Below are positions 52,253 to 61,410 of a stretch of 64,000 nt of DNA, piece after piece; position 1 is the first letter of the stretch; the number at the start of each line of letters is the position of its first letter. The stretch covers positions 111,322 through 175,321 of the forward strand of contig JAHDWN010000008.1 of assembly GCA_023382675.1 (NCBI GenBank), in the 5' to 3' direction. The notes beneath the pieces were generated by a model. It did no database searches. It saw nothing but the letters and a program-made list of their open reading frames with translations, and was not told the origin of the DNA. The position numbers were made by a program, and so were the translations under genes. The DNA comes from Anaerolineae bacterium (GTDB lineage Bacteria; Chloroflexota; Anaerolineae; Aggregatilineales; Phototrophicaceae).

Positions 52253-53314
52253 ATGAGATTACAAAGATTAATTATGTCTTTTGTTCTGTTGTCTTCTCTT
52301 CAAACGGCTATGCTCGTTTTGCAGCAGGATACGCCGACGCCCCAAACGTGTCTCCTGGACGACGGCGTATTCAATGTCGCCTGGCTTCCGAAGGCTTTGA
52401 ACAACCAGGTGTTTGAATTGGGGCGAATCGGCGCGGAAACCAGGGCAACTGAACTTTCTGAGGCGGGTCCCTGCCTCGTTGAGGTGCTCTACACTGCTCC
52501 AATTACCGCGCTGGCAGAAGAGCAAGCCAAGCTGATCGAACAAATCACGCAAATCCAGGGAATCGACGCGATTGGCGTGTCTTGCATCGACCCAGAAATC
52601 TGCGTCCAACCGATCAACGCTGCTGTCGCAGAAGGTATTCCAGTGATGACGTGGGATTCCGATTCGCCCGATAGTGACCGATTTACCTATCTGGGAATCA
52701 ATAACTATGAGGGAGGAAAAGCTGCCGCCGACCTGCTCATTCGGGTGATGGGAGAAAGCGGGCAAATTGCGATTTTGAGCGGGGTGCCCGGATCAGACAA
52801 TCTGGAACAGCGCATCATGGGATTCCAGGATGTGATCGCCAATTATCCCGAAATCGAGATCGTATCAACGGTGTACAGTGATGATCTGGCCTCACGCAGC
52901 GTCGAAGCCGTCGAGCGCGTCATGGAAACGCACCCAAATATCACTGGGTGGTTCTTTGTCGGTCTATGGCCCATCTTTGCAGGTCGAGGTGCCATGCCGC
53001 GCTGGGAAGAAGCCGCCCTAGAGCGGGGCATGATTACTATTTCCTTTGATACCCTGCCCCTTGAAATCGCGTTGATGGAAGATGGTTTTTTTCACGGGCT
53101 AATCGGGCAGAAGTACTGGGGTTGGGGCTACGATACGGTAGGGATGCTGTATGACCATGTGATGGACGGTCAAGAATTCGAGGATTTCACTGATTCTGGA
53201 TTTGATATCGTGACGACATTGAACATGGCTGCCATGAAAGAAGCCTGGGAGACGAACAATTTTAGCGAACCACTACCGGATCCTTTTGAAGAATCGACTC
53301 GCACCGATGGCTGA
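52253..53314 (+). CDS. Stand-alone periplasmic binding protein related to the duplicated one
   Basis: A 353-residue exported protein with one Peripla_BP_4-type domain closely related to each unit of the duplicated protein (VAWLPKALNNQVFELGRIGA; MTWDSDSPDSDRFTYLGI; GWFFVGLWPIFAGRGAMP; GLIGQKYWGWGYDT). The signal sequence is weak (about 1-20, ending before QQDTPTP). It lies after the permease but just before a kinase-regulator pair, which suggests a signalling rather than a transport role, as in sugar-binding proteins that feed sensor kinases. The ribosome site is poor; ATG 52274 is an alternative. Divergence from the transporter copies is substantial. Confidence 0.85.
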   Translation: MRLQRLIMSFVLLSSLQTAMLVLQQDTPTPQTCLLDDGVFNVAWLPKALNNQVFELGRIGAETRATELSEAGPCLVEVLYTAPITALAEEQAKLIEQITQIQGIDAIGVSCIDPEICVQPINAAVAEGIPVMTWDSDSPDSDRFTYLGINNYEGGKAAADLLIRVMGESGQIAILSGVPGSDNLEQRIMGFQDVIANYPEIEIVSTVYSDDLASRSVEAVERVMETHPNITGWFFVGLWPIFAGRGAMPRWEEAALERGMITISFDTLPLEIALMEDGFFHGLIGQKYWGWGYDTVGMLYDHVMDGQEFEDFTDSGFDIVTTLNMAAMKEAWETNNFSEPLPDPFEESTRTDG

Positions 53315-53362
53315 ATTTGTGTGCCAAGGCAACCTGGGCTGTACATCAGAGGTTGACTTTTA

Positions 53363-54415
53363 ATGTATCACAACACAATTGACCACGAACATAGCGACAT
53401 ACTTATCATAGACGACACACCAGCCAACTTGCAGCTTCTATCCTCAATCCTCAAGGATCGAGGGTACGAGGTGCGTGCGGTGGTCAGTGGGGAAATGGGA
53501 TTGATTGCGGCTCGTACTGTTATGCCCGACTTAATCCTCCTGGATGTTAAAATGCCAGAGATGGATGGTTACGAAGTTTGTAAAGAACTCAAGGACGACG
53601 CCAAACTCCGTGACATTCCAGTGATTTTTATCAGTTCGCTGGAAGAGACCCTCGACAAAGTGAAAGCCTTTCATGTGGGCGGGGTAGACTATATCACGAA
53701 ACCGTTTCAGGTTGAGGAAGTGATCGCACGGGTTGAGACCCAATTGACGCTATACAATGTTTATCGGCAGGCTCAACAAGCCGCTACCCAGCGAGAACGG
53801 GAACGGCTTGCCCGCGACTTGCATGACGCGGTGAGTCAGACGCTGTTTTCGGTCAGCATGGAGGCGGAAACGCTTCTCTACCAACACCAGGATAATCCAA
53901 GAATCATCGAACCCTCGCTCCGGCATATTTACAAACTCTCTCAAGCGGCACTGGCAGAAATGCGGTTGCTTTTCTTCGAGCTTCGGTCAGAAGCCCTGGC
54001 GAAGACCAAACTCAACGATCTACTGACTCACCTGGCCCATAAATTGGGTGCTCGTACCAACGCAAATGTATCATTGAATACAGAGGAGATCCCGCCGCTA
54101 GCACCTCAAGTCCATACAGCTTACTATCGTATTGCTCAGGAAGCACTCAATAACATCATCACCCATGCCGAGGCTACCGACGTTCGCATTGATCTCACCC
54201 ATGGCGCCGATGGGATCAAGCTGTTGATTGAAGACAATGGTAAGGGGTTTTGTCTCAATGATGTACCAGCCGACCGCTTCGGACTCCTCAATATGCGTGA
54301 ACGTGCTGAGATCATCAACGCGAATCTGCAAATCGACAGCATGCCCGGTCGTGGTACTGTGATTGCACTCCTTTGGAATCCGAGTAACGGAGGCCGCCCA
54401 AATGCAGACTACTAA
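53363..54415 (+). CDS. Response-regulator/histidine-kinase fusion (REC-HisKA_3-HATPase)
   Basis: A 350-residue cytoplasmic protein. The receiver (13-130) has DD17-18 region ILIIDDTPAN, phosphoacceptor D61 (LILLDVKMPEMDG) and Lys in YITKPF. A NarX/DesK-type kinase follows: H154 in RERLARDLHDAVSQT, then an HATPase with YYRIAQEALNNIITHA, DNGKGF and RFGLLNMRERAE. No membrane segment is present, so input must come through the receiver, possibly from the hybrid kinase upstream (inference). The gene overlaps the NarL-type regulator gene. Confidence 0.9.
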   Translation: MYHNTIDHEHSDILIIDDTPANLQLLSSILKDRGYEVRAVVSGEMGLIAARTVMPDLILLDVKMPEMDGYEVCKELKDDAKLRDIPVIFISSLEETLDKVKAFHVGGVDYITKPFQVEEVIARVETQLTLYNVYRQAQQAATQRERERLARDLHDAVSQTLFSVSMEAETLLYQHQDNPRIIEPSLRHIYKLSQAALAEMRLLFFELRSEALAKTKLNDLLTHLAHKLGARTNANVSLNTEEIPPLAPQVHTAYYRIAQEALNNIITHAEATDVRIDLTHGADGIKLLIEDNGKGFCLNDVPADRFGLLNMRERAEIINANLQIDSMPGRGTVIALLWNPSNGGRPNADY

Positions 54416-55067
54416 AACTATCCGCGTCGCGATTGTCGACGACCACGCCATTGTGCGTTCGGGGTTGGCGAATTTCTTAAGGGCTTTCGACGATCTTGAG
54501 TTTGTTGGAGAGGCAGACAACGGCGCGGAGGCACTCGATCTGTGTCGGCGTCTCTTACCGGATGTTGTATTGATGGATCTGGTCATGCCGAAAATGAGCG
54601 GCGTTGAAGCCACCGCTGCCATTTGCCGAAAGTACCCATCTATCCAGGTGCTCGTTCTGACGAGCTTTGACGACGAGAACTTTGTTCAAGAAGCACTCCG
54701 CGCTGGGGCAATTGGCTACCTTCTAAAGAATGCCTCGATTCATGTTATGGCGGAGGCTATTCGTTCCGCGTATGCTGGAAGCTCGGTGTTTTCTTCGGAA
54801 GCCACGCAAGCCCTCGTCCGGCTGCGTGACCGAACGCCGCTGCCCGGATCCGACCTTAAAGAACGCGAGCGAGAAGTCCTGTCACTGCTGACTCAGGGGC
54901 TGACCAACCCACAAATCGCGGAAACCCTTTCGCTGAGCCTATCTACGATAAAATTCTATGTCAGCTCTATTCTCGAGAAGCTCGACGTTGAAACGCGCAC
55001 AGAAGCCGTTGCGAGGGCCATCAGTTGCGGAATAGTCTCGAAAACTTCGGGGTTTAACAAAGCATGA
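54402..55067 (+). CDS. NarL/FixJ-family response regulator
   Basis: A 221-residue regulator: receiver with D13-D14 (VAIVDDHAIVRSG), phosphoacceptor D59 (VVLMDLVMPKMSG) and Lys in GYLLKNAS; then a LuxR-type HTH (LKEREREVLSLLTQGLTNPQ; LSTIKFYVSSILEKLDVETR). ATG 54402 is chosen for the GGAGG nine bases upstream, inside the kinase gene; a TTG 39 bases earlier is unlikely. It is the output partner of the REC-kinase protein and may control the transporter genes. Confidence 0.92.
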   Translation: MQTTKTIRVAIVDDHAIVRSGLANFLRAFDDLEFVGEADNGAEALDLCRRLLPDVVLMDLVMPKMSGVEATAAICRKYPSIQVLVLTSFDDENFVQEALRAGAIGYLLKNASIHVMAEAIRSAYAGSSVFSSEATQALVRLRDRTPLPGSDLKEREREVLSLLTQGLTNPQIAETLSLSLSTIKFYVSSILEKLDVETRTEAVARAISCGIVSKTSGFNKA

Positions 55068-55098
55068 CAGTCCTAGATGATGACTTTACACTGGCCAA

Positions 55099-55239
55099 TC
55101 ACGTCGAGTTGGTTGATGAGCGCTTAGCCGCCCAATCCGCAGCCATGTCGATGTTGAAGATGATCGAGATCATGGGGCGAATCTGGTTTTTCGCGATGTC
55201 ATCAGCCCGAAGACACACGATAGAAAGATCTTCGGGGAC
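55099..55239 (-). pseudogene. Remnant of a LacI-family regulator, internal fragment
   Basis: The minus strand codes VPEDLSIVCLRADDIAKNQI and RPMISIIFNIDMA before a TGA at 55099-55101. VPEDxSIV is a hallmark of the LacI-family C-terminal lobe. Stops cut the frame just upstream. No start or DNA-binding part is present. Confidence 0.5.
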
Positions 55240-55323
55240 CCGACAGCGTTAATGATACGGCTGCGCCAGTCGTAGCCCCGACATGAGTCCCAAATATGCG
55301 AGCGCGTCAGTGCTTCTACACTC

Positions 55324-55492
55324 TTAGCGCGGCTTCCCCAATCTTACTGGCCCCGTGCTTTCCCGGATCACTAAATGCGGCTTGCGAAGTTCCTGTTCCG
55401 GTTCATCTTGATCGCCTTGAAGTATCCGTATGAGCATTTGAGCTGCGCGTTCACCCATTTGGTAGGCAGGGAGGCTGATCGCAGTCAAGGGA
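55324..55492 (-). pseudogene. Remnant of a LacI-family regulator, C-terminal fragment
   Basis: About 55 codons on the minus strand read [20 protein letters not shown], then RILQGDQDEPEQELRKPHLV and IRESTGPVRLGKPR, and stop at 55324-55326. This is the typical end of a LacI-family protein (PAYxMGxRAA...LVIRESTG). It abuts and slightly overlaps in another frame the end of the dehydrogenase gene, indicating a deletion joint. Confidence 0.7.
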
Positions 55493-56498
55493 AGCGCAAC
55501 TGTGCTGCAGCCGCCTGTGCCTTCAATGCCAATTCACAGGCGAGAAAACAATGCGTCTGCGGCATTGTCGTTTCAGTTCGATGAAGGATATCTGCGATCA
55601 GTTGGCTTGCGAAAGGTAGATGCCCATCGCTGCACGGGATATGGCGCGCGCCTTGTTCGTCAGCCAGGAAGAGGTGATCTTTGCCCTCGCGACCAGCGAC
55701 GTCGATGTTCTTACGAATCTCGATTGTGCCCGTCGTGCCGAGCAAGAACAGCCGCACATCCCCCCAGGTCGGCAAGCCCTTCGGCGTGAGCCAGTCAACA
55801 CGGACGTAGCCGGTCGCATGATTGCTTCGCAGCAATAAATCGCCAAAATCCTCAAAGCCAGGGAACTCGTGAAACCTGGCGTTACCTACCTGCGAGTGCA
55901 CAATTTCCGCATCGGTGCTGCCGGTGAAATAGAGAAACTGATCGATTTGATGGCTGGCAAGATCGTTGAGAATGCCGCCGAAACGCGTCACGTCAAACGC
56001 CCAGTCCGGACGAGGTGTGTGTCCCAATAGGCGATGCGGCCCCAATCCAATCGTCTGGATCACCCGCCCGATTGCGCCTGAGTGGACAAGTTCGCCTGCT
56101 TTCACCGTCGCCACACTGCCAAAGCGCTCGCCAAAATAGACGCTGTAGATGCGACCCGTTTCACGCTGGACATCCCGTGCCTGGTGAAGCTGATCTAGTG
56201 TCGTGAAGCCGGGCTTGGCGCACAGGTAATCTTTGGCGTGTTGCATCGCCTGAATGCCGAGTGCCGCGCGCTGGTCGGGAATCGGTGTCCCGACGATGAG
56301 CTGCACGCTTTCGTCGTCGAGGATTTCCTGAAGCTTCCGCGCGAGCTGGACACCCGGATAACGCTCGACAATTTCGGCGCGGGCCGCTGGGTCCTGATCG
56401 TAAAACCACTCAAATCGTGCCCCGGCAGCCAACAGCGCGGAGATCTGGTTGTGGACATGCGGGTGTGCCGCGCCAACCGCCGCAAACTTAATAGTCAT
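55485..56498 (-). CDS. Gfo/Idh/MocA-family oxidoreductase 1
   Basis: A 337-residue NAD(P)-dependent dehydrogenase-type protein. N-terminal Rossmann segment [17 protein letters not shown] deviates from the usual GxGxxG. The family's cofactor/catalytic motif is CAKPGFTT in place of EKP, and [18 protein letters not shown] marks the active-site helix. The atypical motifs hint at an altered cofactor or substrate. Its start overlaps the stop of the second dehydrogenase (ATGA). The C-terminus meets a LacI remnant, so the last residues could be affected by a deletion, though length is near normal. Confidence 0.87.
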   Translation of the reverse strand: MTIKFAAVGAAHPHVHNQISALLAAGARFEWFYDQDPAARAEIVERYPGVQLARKLQEILDDESVQLIVGTPIPDQRAALGIQAMQHAKDYLCAKPGFTTLDQLHQARDVQRETGRIYSVYFGERFGSVATVKAGELVHSGAIGRVIQTIGLGPHRLLGHTPRPDWAFDVTRFGGILNDLASHQIDQFLYFTGSTDAEIVHSQVGNARFHEFPGFEDFGDLLLRSNHATGYVRVDWLTPKGLPTWGDVRLFLLGTTGTIEIRKNIDVAGREGKDHLFLADEQGARHIPCSDGHLPFASQLIADILHRTETTMPQTHCFLACELALKAQAAAAQLRFP

Positions 56499-57586
56499 AC
56501 CGTCATCTCACCGGTGATCGCAGCTCCGTTCATGCTGAAATAGAAGGGGTCATCGGGCGTGATCTCGCCGCGTTTCACCGGCTGGCGAGTCGCCGCTGCT
56601 TTGTACAGACTGGCTGTGAATTCCAGAATGCGTCTCGCCTCAGCGCCACTCACGAGTGGGCGCTCGCCACGTTCGAGGCTATCGAGCAGATCACGAAGCT
56701 GCGCCTCGTGATTTCCAGCCACGTTTTCCACCAGTTCATTCCACGCCGCCGACACCTCTGCGTTTTCGATAGCGGGTGGCTGGGTAAAACGCCAGTTCTG
56801 GTTGTTGTGTCGATAGAGCGTGATCACCTCGACCGTTGCCCGTTGGAAATCGAGCCGCATCATGCTTTCCTGACGCGGGGACAACGCGCTGTTGATTATC
56901 GTTCCTAGCGCGCCTCCGGCGAAGCGCACGAGCACAGTCGATATGTCTTCCACTTCGATTGCGCGGTCGAGCGTGCCGGTCATCGCCTGCACTTCATCCC
57001 AGTCGCCCATTAGCCAGAGAAAGAGATCCATCAAATGAATACCCAATGTCATCGTCGGGCCGCCGGTCGCGGTTTGCCACTTGCCATGCCAGGGAGAGTT
57101 GTAATACATCTGATCGCGATACCAGAGTGTATTGCATACGCCAACCAGCGGGCGACCAAGCACCCCGCGCTCGATAAGGTTCTTGAGATGTTTGGACGCC
57201 GAACCAAAGCGCCATTGAAAAACGGTGCTGACGTAACGCCCGGCCCTTCGCTCAGCAGCGTCGATCGCATCGAAGTCAGCTAGCGAGGCAACCAGCGGCT
57301 TTTCGCACCAGACGGACGCGCCCGCTTCCAAACATTCGAGGATCAGTGACTTGTGCGTCGCGGGGGGAGTTACGAGTATGACCAGTTCCGGCGACTCTGC
57401 CTCAAGCATCTCTGTCAAACTGGTATAACAGTGCGCAATGGCATTTTCTTCGCAGACAGCGCGCAACCGTTCCGCGTGAACGTCCACGGCTGCCACCAGG
57501 TCAATGCGGTCGTCCAAGGCTTTCAGGGCTGCCAGATGATTATTGACCGATGCCCCCGCCCCCACGAGTGCAATCTTGTGTCTCAC
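56495..57586 (-). CDS. Gfo/Idh/MocA-family oxidoreductase 2
   Basis: A 363-residue dehydrogenase: Rossmann motif [18 protein letters not shown] motif [13 protein letters not shown], and active-site helix [20 protein letters not shown] with the conserved His. GTG 57586 is chosen since GGAAGGA lies at the right distance; the TTG at 57604 lies on the ribosome site itself. These enzymes oxidise sugars or inositols at one carbon using NAD(P). It lies between the LacI gene and dehydrogenase 1, probably in one operon with both. Confidence 0.9.
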   Translation of the reverse strand: MRHKIALVGAGASVNNHLAALKALDDRIDLVAAVDVHAERLRAVCEENAIAHCYTSLTEMLEAESPELVILVTPPATHKSLILECLEAGASVWCEKPLVASLADFDAIDAAERRAGRYVSTVFQWRFGSASKHLKNLIERGVLGRPLVGVCNTLWYRDQMYYNSPWHGKWQTATGGPTMTLGIHLMDLFLWLMGDWDEVQAMTGTLDRAIEVEDISTVLVRFAGGALGTIINSALSPRQESMMRLDFQRATVEVITLYRHNNQNWRFTQPPAIENAEVSAAWNELVENVAGNHEAQLRDLLDSLERGERPLVSGAEARRILEFTASLYKAAATRQPVKRGEITPDDPFYFSMNGAAITGEMTV

Positions 57587-57706
57587 GATTGTAAGTCCTT
57601 CCAAAACCGTCCCAGATAAGTTGAAACAGCGGCTTTAAGTAACCACAAGTGTCTGCCTCAGAGATTAGGCAAATCGTGTCGTTGTTTCATCGCAAATTCC
57701 TTTCGT

Positions 57707-58723
57707 TCATGTCAGCGAACGCGTGCTTTCGCGAAGTACCAGGCTGGGCATCAGGACGCGTTGGTGGAGTTCCATGTCACGATGCGCGATGATTTCCAGC
57801 AAGTATTTGATCGCCAGTTCATCCTGATTGATGAACTTGAATTCGACCGTCGTCAACGGCGGTTCGGTATACGATGCGAGTTCGGAATTATCAAAACTGA
57901 CAACTGAAACGTCTTCCGGGATGCGCAGGCCGCGCTCGTGCAGCGCGCGGAGTGCTCCCATCGCCATGCCGTCCGTGCCGCAAATCAACGCCGTGAAGGG
58001 CTGCCTCGTGTCGAGAATTTCCCGGCAGGCTTCATAGCCGCTGCGGATCGAATAATCGCCTTCCGCCGTCGGTCCCAACGTCAGCCCATGCTCGGCCAGC
58101 ACGTTGCGCATCGTGCTATGCCGCCAGTGACCGTTGTGCAGTTCCGAGGTTGGCGGAATGGCGGCAATCTGCCGATGCCCTAGCTCAAGCAAGTGTTCTA
58201 CGGCCAGACGCGTCGCATATACCTGGTCAAAGCCAACCCAGGCCAACCGTGAACCGGGCACATAATCGCGGCGCACCAGCGGGATGTTGCGTCGCAAACG
58301 ATCTAACTCCTCATCTGCAATACGCAACCGCGGCGCGTAGAGAACAATGCCATCGACCAAACGTGAGGCGGCGTTTTCAAGTGCTGTGCCTAATTCAGCA
58401 GCAGTCGTCTCTGAAACAAGCAGACTATAAGAATGTTCCTTTGCAAAATGGGCCATATTCTTTGTCGAATCCGCCAGCCTCCCGCCGTAGCCGACATCCA
58501 TGATGATCAGTTCCAACGTCTTCGACCGGCTGGTGGTCAACATCTGTGCCGCACGATTCGGGCGGTAATCCAACTCGTCCATGACGCGAATCACCTGACG
58601 CCGCGTCTTTTCCGAAACGCCCGGCTTGTCATTGATGACAAGTGACACCGTCTGATATGACACGCCCGCAGTCTTTGCGACATCGCGTATAGTCGGTTGC
58701 TTCCTGCTATTGCTCGTCCCCAT
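57707..58723 (-). CDS. LacI-family transcriptional regulator
   Basis: A 338-residue intact regulator: HTH PTIRDVAKTAGVSYQTVSLV with hinge region YRPNRAAQML, then the sugar-binding core (GTDGMAMGALRALHERGLRI; PEDVSVVSFDNSELASYTEP) and end LVLRESTRSLT. It probably represses the divergent transporter operon and its own operon through two palindromes (58737-58748 and 58992-59003). Inducer unknown. ATG 58723 is the natural start, six residues before the family's conserved region. Confidence 0.93.
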   Translation of the reverse strand: MGTSNSRKQPTIRDVAKTAGVSYQTVSLVINDKPGVSEKTRRQVIRVMDELDYRPNRAAQMLTTSRSKTLELIIMDVGYGGRLADSTKNMAHFAKEHSYSLLVSETTAAELGTALENAASRLVDGIVLYAPRLRIADEELDRLRRNIPLVRRDYVPGSRLAWVGFDQVYATRLAVEHLLELGHRQIAAIPPTSELHNGHWRHSTMRNVLAEHGLTLGPTAEGDYSIRSGYEACREILDTRQPFTALICGTDGMAMGALRALHERGLRIPEDVSVVSFDNSELASYTEPPLTTVEFKFINQDELAIKYLLEIIAHRDMELHQRVLMPSLVLRESTRSLT

Positions 58724-58736
58724 AATCGCCTCGAAC

Positions 58737-58748
58737 TTGACCGTTCAA
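58737..58748. promoter_or_regulatory. Probable LacI-family operator, regulator side
   Basis: TTGACCGTTCAA is a palindrome with one mismatched pair and matches the operator at 58992. It lies just downstream of the minus-strand -10 candidate and 13 bp before the lacI-type ATG. Confidence 0.75.
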
Positions 58749-58749
58749 T

Positions 58750-58777
58750 ATAATAACGCCGATTCATGTCCTAGCAA
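58750..58777 (-). promoter_or_regulatory. Candidate promoter of the LacI-type gene
   Basis: On the minus strand, TTGCTA (58777-58772), 16 bases, then TATTAT (58755-58750). The operator follows directly. Confidence 0.5.
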
Positions 58778-58956
58778 ACATGATACACCAATCGAGCCAG
58801 TTGCGTATCAAATTCGACGATCTTATTACCCCATTTTGTGACTTTTCGACACATTCCAGGCGTTCACAGGCTCACTTTAGCGCCTTCTGACATTCAAACT
58901 GGCGTTTTTCAGGAAGACCGATCTGTGCAACAAGCCCTACTGATGCGCTTGACAAA

Positions 58957-58984
58957 TTTGCATCTTTTCTGCTATTGCTATAAT
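58957..58984 (+). promoter_or_regulatory. Candidate promoter of the CUT1 transporter operon
   Basis: TTTGCA, 16 bases, TATAAT (58979-58984). A better -35 hexamer, TTGACA, sits at 58949 but is 24 bases away. The operator starts seven bases after the -10. Confidence 0.55.
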
Positions 58985-58991
58985 ATCTTGA

Positions 58992-59003
58992 TTGACCGGT
59001 CAA
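58992..59003. promoter_or_regulatory. Probable LacI-family operator, transporter side
   Basis: TTGACCGGTCAA is a perfect 12-base palindrome with the central CG pair typical of LacI-family operators. It covers the expected transcription start. Confidence 0.8.
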
Positions 59004-59047
59004 GTAATTTTGTACATTGCCCCCTTGTGTGAAAGGAAGTTAGTTCA

Positions 59048-60349
59048 ATGAGTCGCCGTCACTTCAAGTTTGTCCTTCTCGCTTTGACGTTCATTCTCAT
59101 CTTCTCACTAGGCAGCGCTGTGCTCGCACAGGATGCGACTGAGATGCGCCTTGTCTGGTGGGGGTCACAAAGCCGTCACGATCGGACAATCGCGGTCGTC
59201 GAGATGTACGAAGCCGAAAATCCCGGCCTCGACATCGTCTACGAATTCGCCAACTTTAACGACTACTGGACGCTCATGAACACTCAGGCAGCAGGCGGCG
59301 AACTTGCATGCGTCATGCAGCAGGACTATGCCTATCTGTCCGAATGGGCGCGCCGCGGCCTGCTTGCGCCGCTAGATCCCTTCATTGAGCAGGGCCTGCT
59401 CGACACCTCCACTATTGACGACACTTACCTGGAGGGCGGTCGTGTCGACGGCCAGTTGTACGGCATGAACCTGGGTTCAAATTCGCAGTCGATCATTCTC
59501 GATCTGGATGCATTTGAGCAAGCAGGTATGGATCTCCCCGATCCTCAATGGACATGGGACGACTTTGAACAGGTTGCCACCGAACTTCACGACAAGCTCG
59601 GCATTTATGCCTATGGCTCGCCGGACCTGGGCGATGACCAGATCTGGACAGCTATGATGGTCTCCCTCGGTGTCAATCCCTTCAATGACGCCGGGACAGA
59701 CTTTGGCTACACCGACGACCAACCGATTATCGACCACTTCAACCGGCTGCTTCGGTTGCAGGAAGCAGGCGTGATCCAATCGTATGAAGAGATACAGGCA
59801 GCGGCGAGCACCGGGCCAGAGAACTCGCCCATCGTGACTGCCGAAGCGGCGATGCAGTATCAATGGAGCAACCAGGTGGTCGCCATCTTCAGCGCTGCCG
59901 GCGAAAACCGTCACTTCAAACTGTGGCCTATGCCCCGCCCGGAAGGCGCGCGGTCGGCCAACTATCTGAAGCCGTCGATGTTCTTCTCCATCCCCGAAGC
60001 CTGCGAGATGAAGGAAGAAGCGGCCAAGTTCATCAGTTTCTTCGTCAATGACCTCGAAGCCAACGAAATCCTGTTTGCTGAGCGCGGTGTGCCGGTATCG
60101 TCGGGGGTCCGTGAGCATCTGCAGCCGATGCTTGATGAGGTTGGCGCTGAAACATTCGACTTCCTGGAGCGCGTTGCGGCGGACGCCAGCCCGATCTTCC
60201 CGCCCAACCCGCCCGGCTATAACGACATTCGTAACAATGTCTGGATACCGCTCTTCAAAGAGCCCGTGTTGTACGAACAGATCCCGGTTGAGGAGGGTAT
60301 GGCCATTTTCCGGTCTGAGGCGCAAGCAATCCTCGCTGGAAACGAGTAA
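59048..60349 (+). CDS. Sugar ABC transporter substrate-binding protein (CUT1, family 1)
   Basis: A 433-residue exported binding protein with a signal peptide (about 1-27, ending VLAQD). The solute-binding family 1 fold is shown by MRLVWWGSQSRHDRTIAVVE, YEFANFNDYWTLMNTQAAGG, YGMNLGSNSQSIILD and WTWDDFEQVATEL. It should capture an oligosaccharide or sugar derivative for the two permeases downstream. AAAGGAAG precedes ATG. No matching ATPase gene is in the window; CUT1 systems often share one encoded elsewhere. Confidence 0.92.
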   Translation: MSRRHFKFVLLALTFILIFSLGSAVLAQDATEMRLVWWGSQSRHDRTIAVVEMYEAENPGLDIVYEFANFNDYWTLMNTQAAGGELACVMQQDYAYLSEWARRGLLAPLDPFIEQGLLDTSTIDDTYLEGGRVDGQLYGMNLGSNSQSIILDLDAFEQAGMDLPDPQWTWDDFEQVATELHDKLGIYAYGSPDLGDDQIWTAMMVSLGVNPFNDAGTDFGYTDDQPIIDHFNRLLRLQEAGVIQSYEEIQAAASTGPENSPIVTAEAAMQYQWSNQVVAIFSAAGENRHFKLWPMPRPEGARSANYLKPSMFFSIPEACEMKEEAAKFISFFVNDLEANEILFAERGVPVSSGVREHLQPMLDEVGAETFDFLERVAADASPIFPPNPPGYNDIRNNVWIPLFKEPVLYEQIPVEEGMAIFRSEAQAILAGNE

Positions 60350-60363
60350 TATTCCAAGTACCG

Positions 60364-60399
60364 AAGGGGACACGGTCTGCCGCTCAGGCTGTGTCCCTT
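60364..60399 (+). promoter_or_regulatory. Stem-loop between binding-protein and permease genes
   Basis: AAGGGGACAC and GTGTCCCTT pair over nine positions with one bulged G. A T-run follows only 16 bases later (CGTTTTTT), so partial termination or mRNA protection is likely. Confidence 0.6.
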
Positions 60400-60434
60400 A
60401 GCATTCAAAGTATCGTTTTTTAGGAATATCTCTC

Positions 60435-61406
60435 ATGAGCGAACCCATCGCGACACTCCCGGTGTCGAAGCGCGTCGATGAAGCGGCCAGTGAGGCAGCC
60501 AGCCAGCCAAAACGCAGATCAAGAGGCTTCAAGCAAAACAATGCGGTTGGCTACCTGTTCATCTCGCCCTGGTTGATCGGTTTCTTGCTGTTCAGTTTTA
60601 TACCGATCGCCATCTCACTGTATCTGGCGTTCACGAATTACGATCTGCTCAGCGGTGGCGAATGGACAGGCTTGCGTAACTTTGAGCGCATGTTCACGCA
60701 GGATATTCGCTATGGGCGCTCGATGATTGCTACCTTCAAATATGTATTGCTGGTCGTGCCGCTGCGCTTGATGTTTGCACTGGCAGTTGCCATGCTGCTC
60801 AATACCAAGCGGCGCGGCGTGTATTGGTTCCGCGCGGCCTATTACATCCCGTCGATCATTGGCGCGAGCGTGGCGGTTGCCGTGATGTGGCGGCAGTTGT
60901 TCGGCCCTCAGGGTGTGATAAACGCAATTGCTCAACTGCTGGGCTTTGATCCTATTAACTGGCTTGGCAATCCGGACACCGCCATCTGGACGCTCGTCAT
61001 CCTGGCGGTCTGGCAGTTCGGCTCGCCAATGCTGATCTTCCTCGCCGGGCTGCGTCAGATTCCATCGGAACTCTACGAGGCGGCCTCCATTGACGGGGCG
61101 ACCTCGTGGCAGCGTTTCTATAGAGTCACGCTCCCGCTGCTGACGCCGATCATCTTCTTCAACCTCATCATGCAGATCATCGCCAACTTCCGTGTCTTTA
61201 CGCAGGCATTCATCGTAACGGCAGGCGGCCCACTGGATACCACCCTGTTCTACACGCTCTATCTGTATCGCCGCGCCTTCAACGACTTCCAGATGGGATA
61301 TGCCTCGGCGATGGCCTGGGTCTTGCTGTTGATCATCGGGTTCTTCACAGCGCTCAGCTTCCGCCTCTCACGCTACTGGGTGTTCTACGAGACGAAGGAG
61401 GGCTGA
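60435..61406 (+). CDS. Sugar ABC transporter permease 1 (MalF/UgpA type)
   Basis: A 323-residue protein with about six membrane helices. A cytoplasmic N-terminus rich in Lys/Arg precedes the first helix (YLFISPWLIGFLLFSFIPIA). The EAA loop that contacts the ATPase is ELYEAASIDGATSWQRFYRV. It pairs with permease 2, whose gene starts four bases after this stop. The start ATG lies 85 bp after the binding-protein gene, beyond the stem-loop. Confidence 0.92.
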   Translation: MSEPIATLPVSKRVDEAASEAASQPKRRSRGFKQNNAVGYLFISPWLIGFLLFSFIPIAISLYLAFTNYDLLSGGEWTGLRNFERMFTQDIRYGRSMIATFKYVLLVVPLRLMFALAVAMLLNTKRRGVYWFRAAYYIPSIIGASVAVAVMWRQLFGPQGVINAIAQLLGFDPINWLGNPDTAIWTLVILAVWQFGSPMLIFLAGLRQIPSELYEAASIDGATSWQRFYRVTLPLLTPIIFFNLIMQIIANFRVFTQAFIVTAGGPLDTTLFYTLYLYRRAFNDFQMGYASAMAWVLLLIIGFFTALSFRLSRYWVFYETKEG

Positions 61407-61410
61407 GACC

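Noticed and set aside
55064..55252. A 62-codon plus-strand ORF overlapping the NarL regulator stop
   Set aside because: Composition is not protein-like, and the opposite strand reads a LacI-type fragment here.
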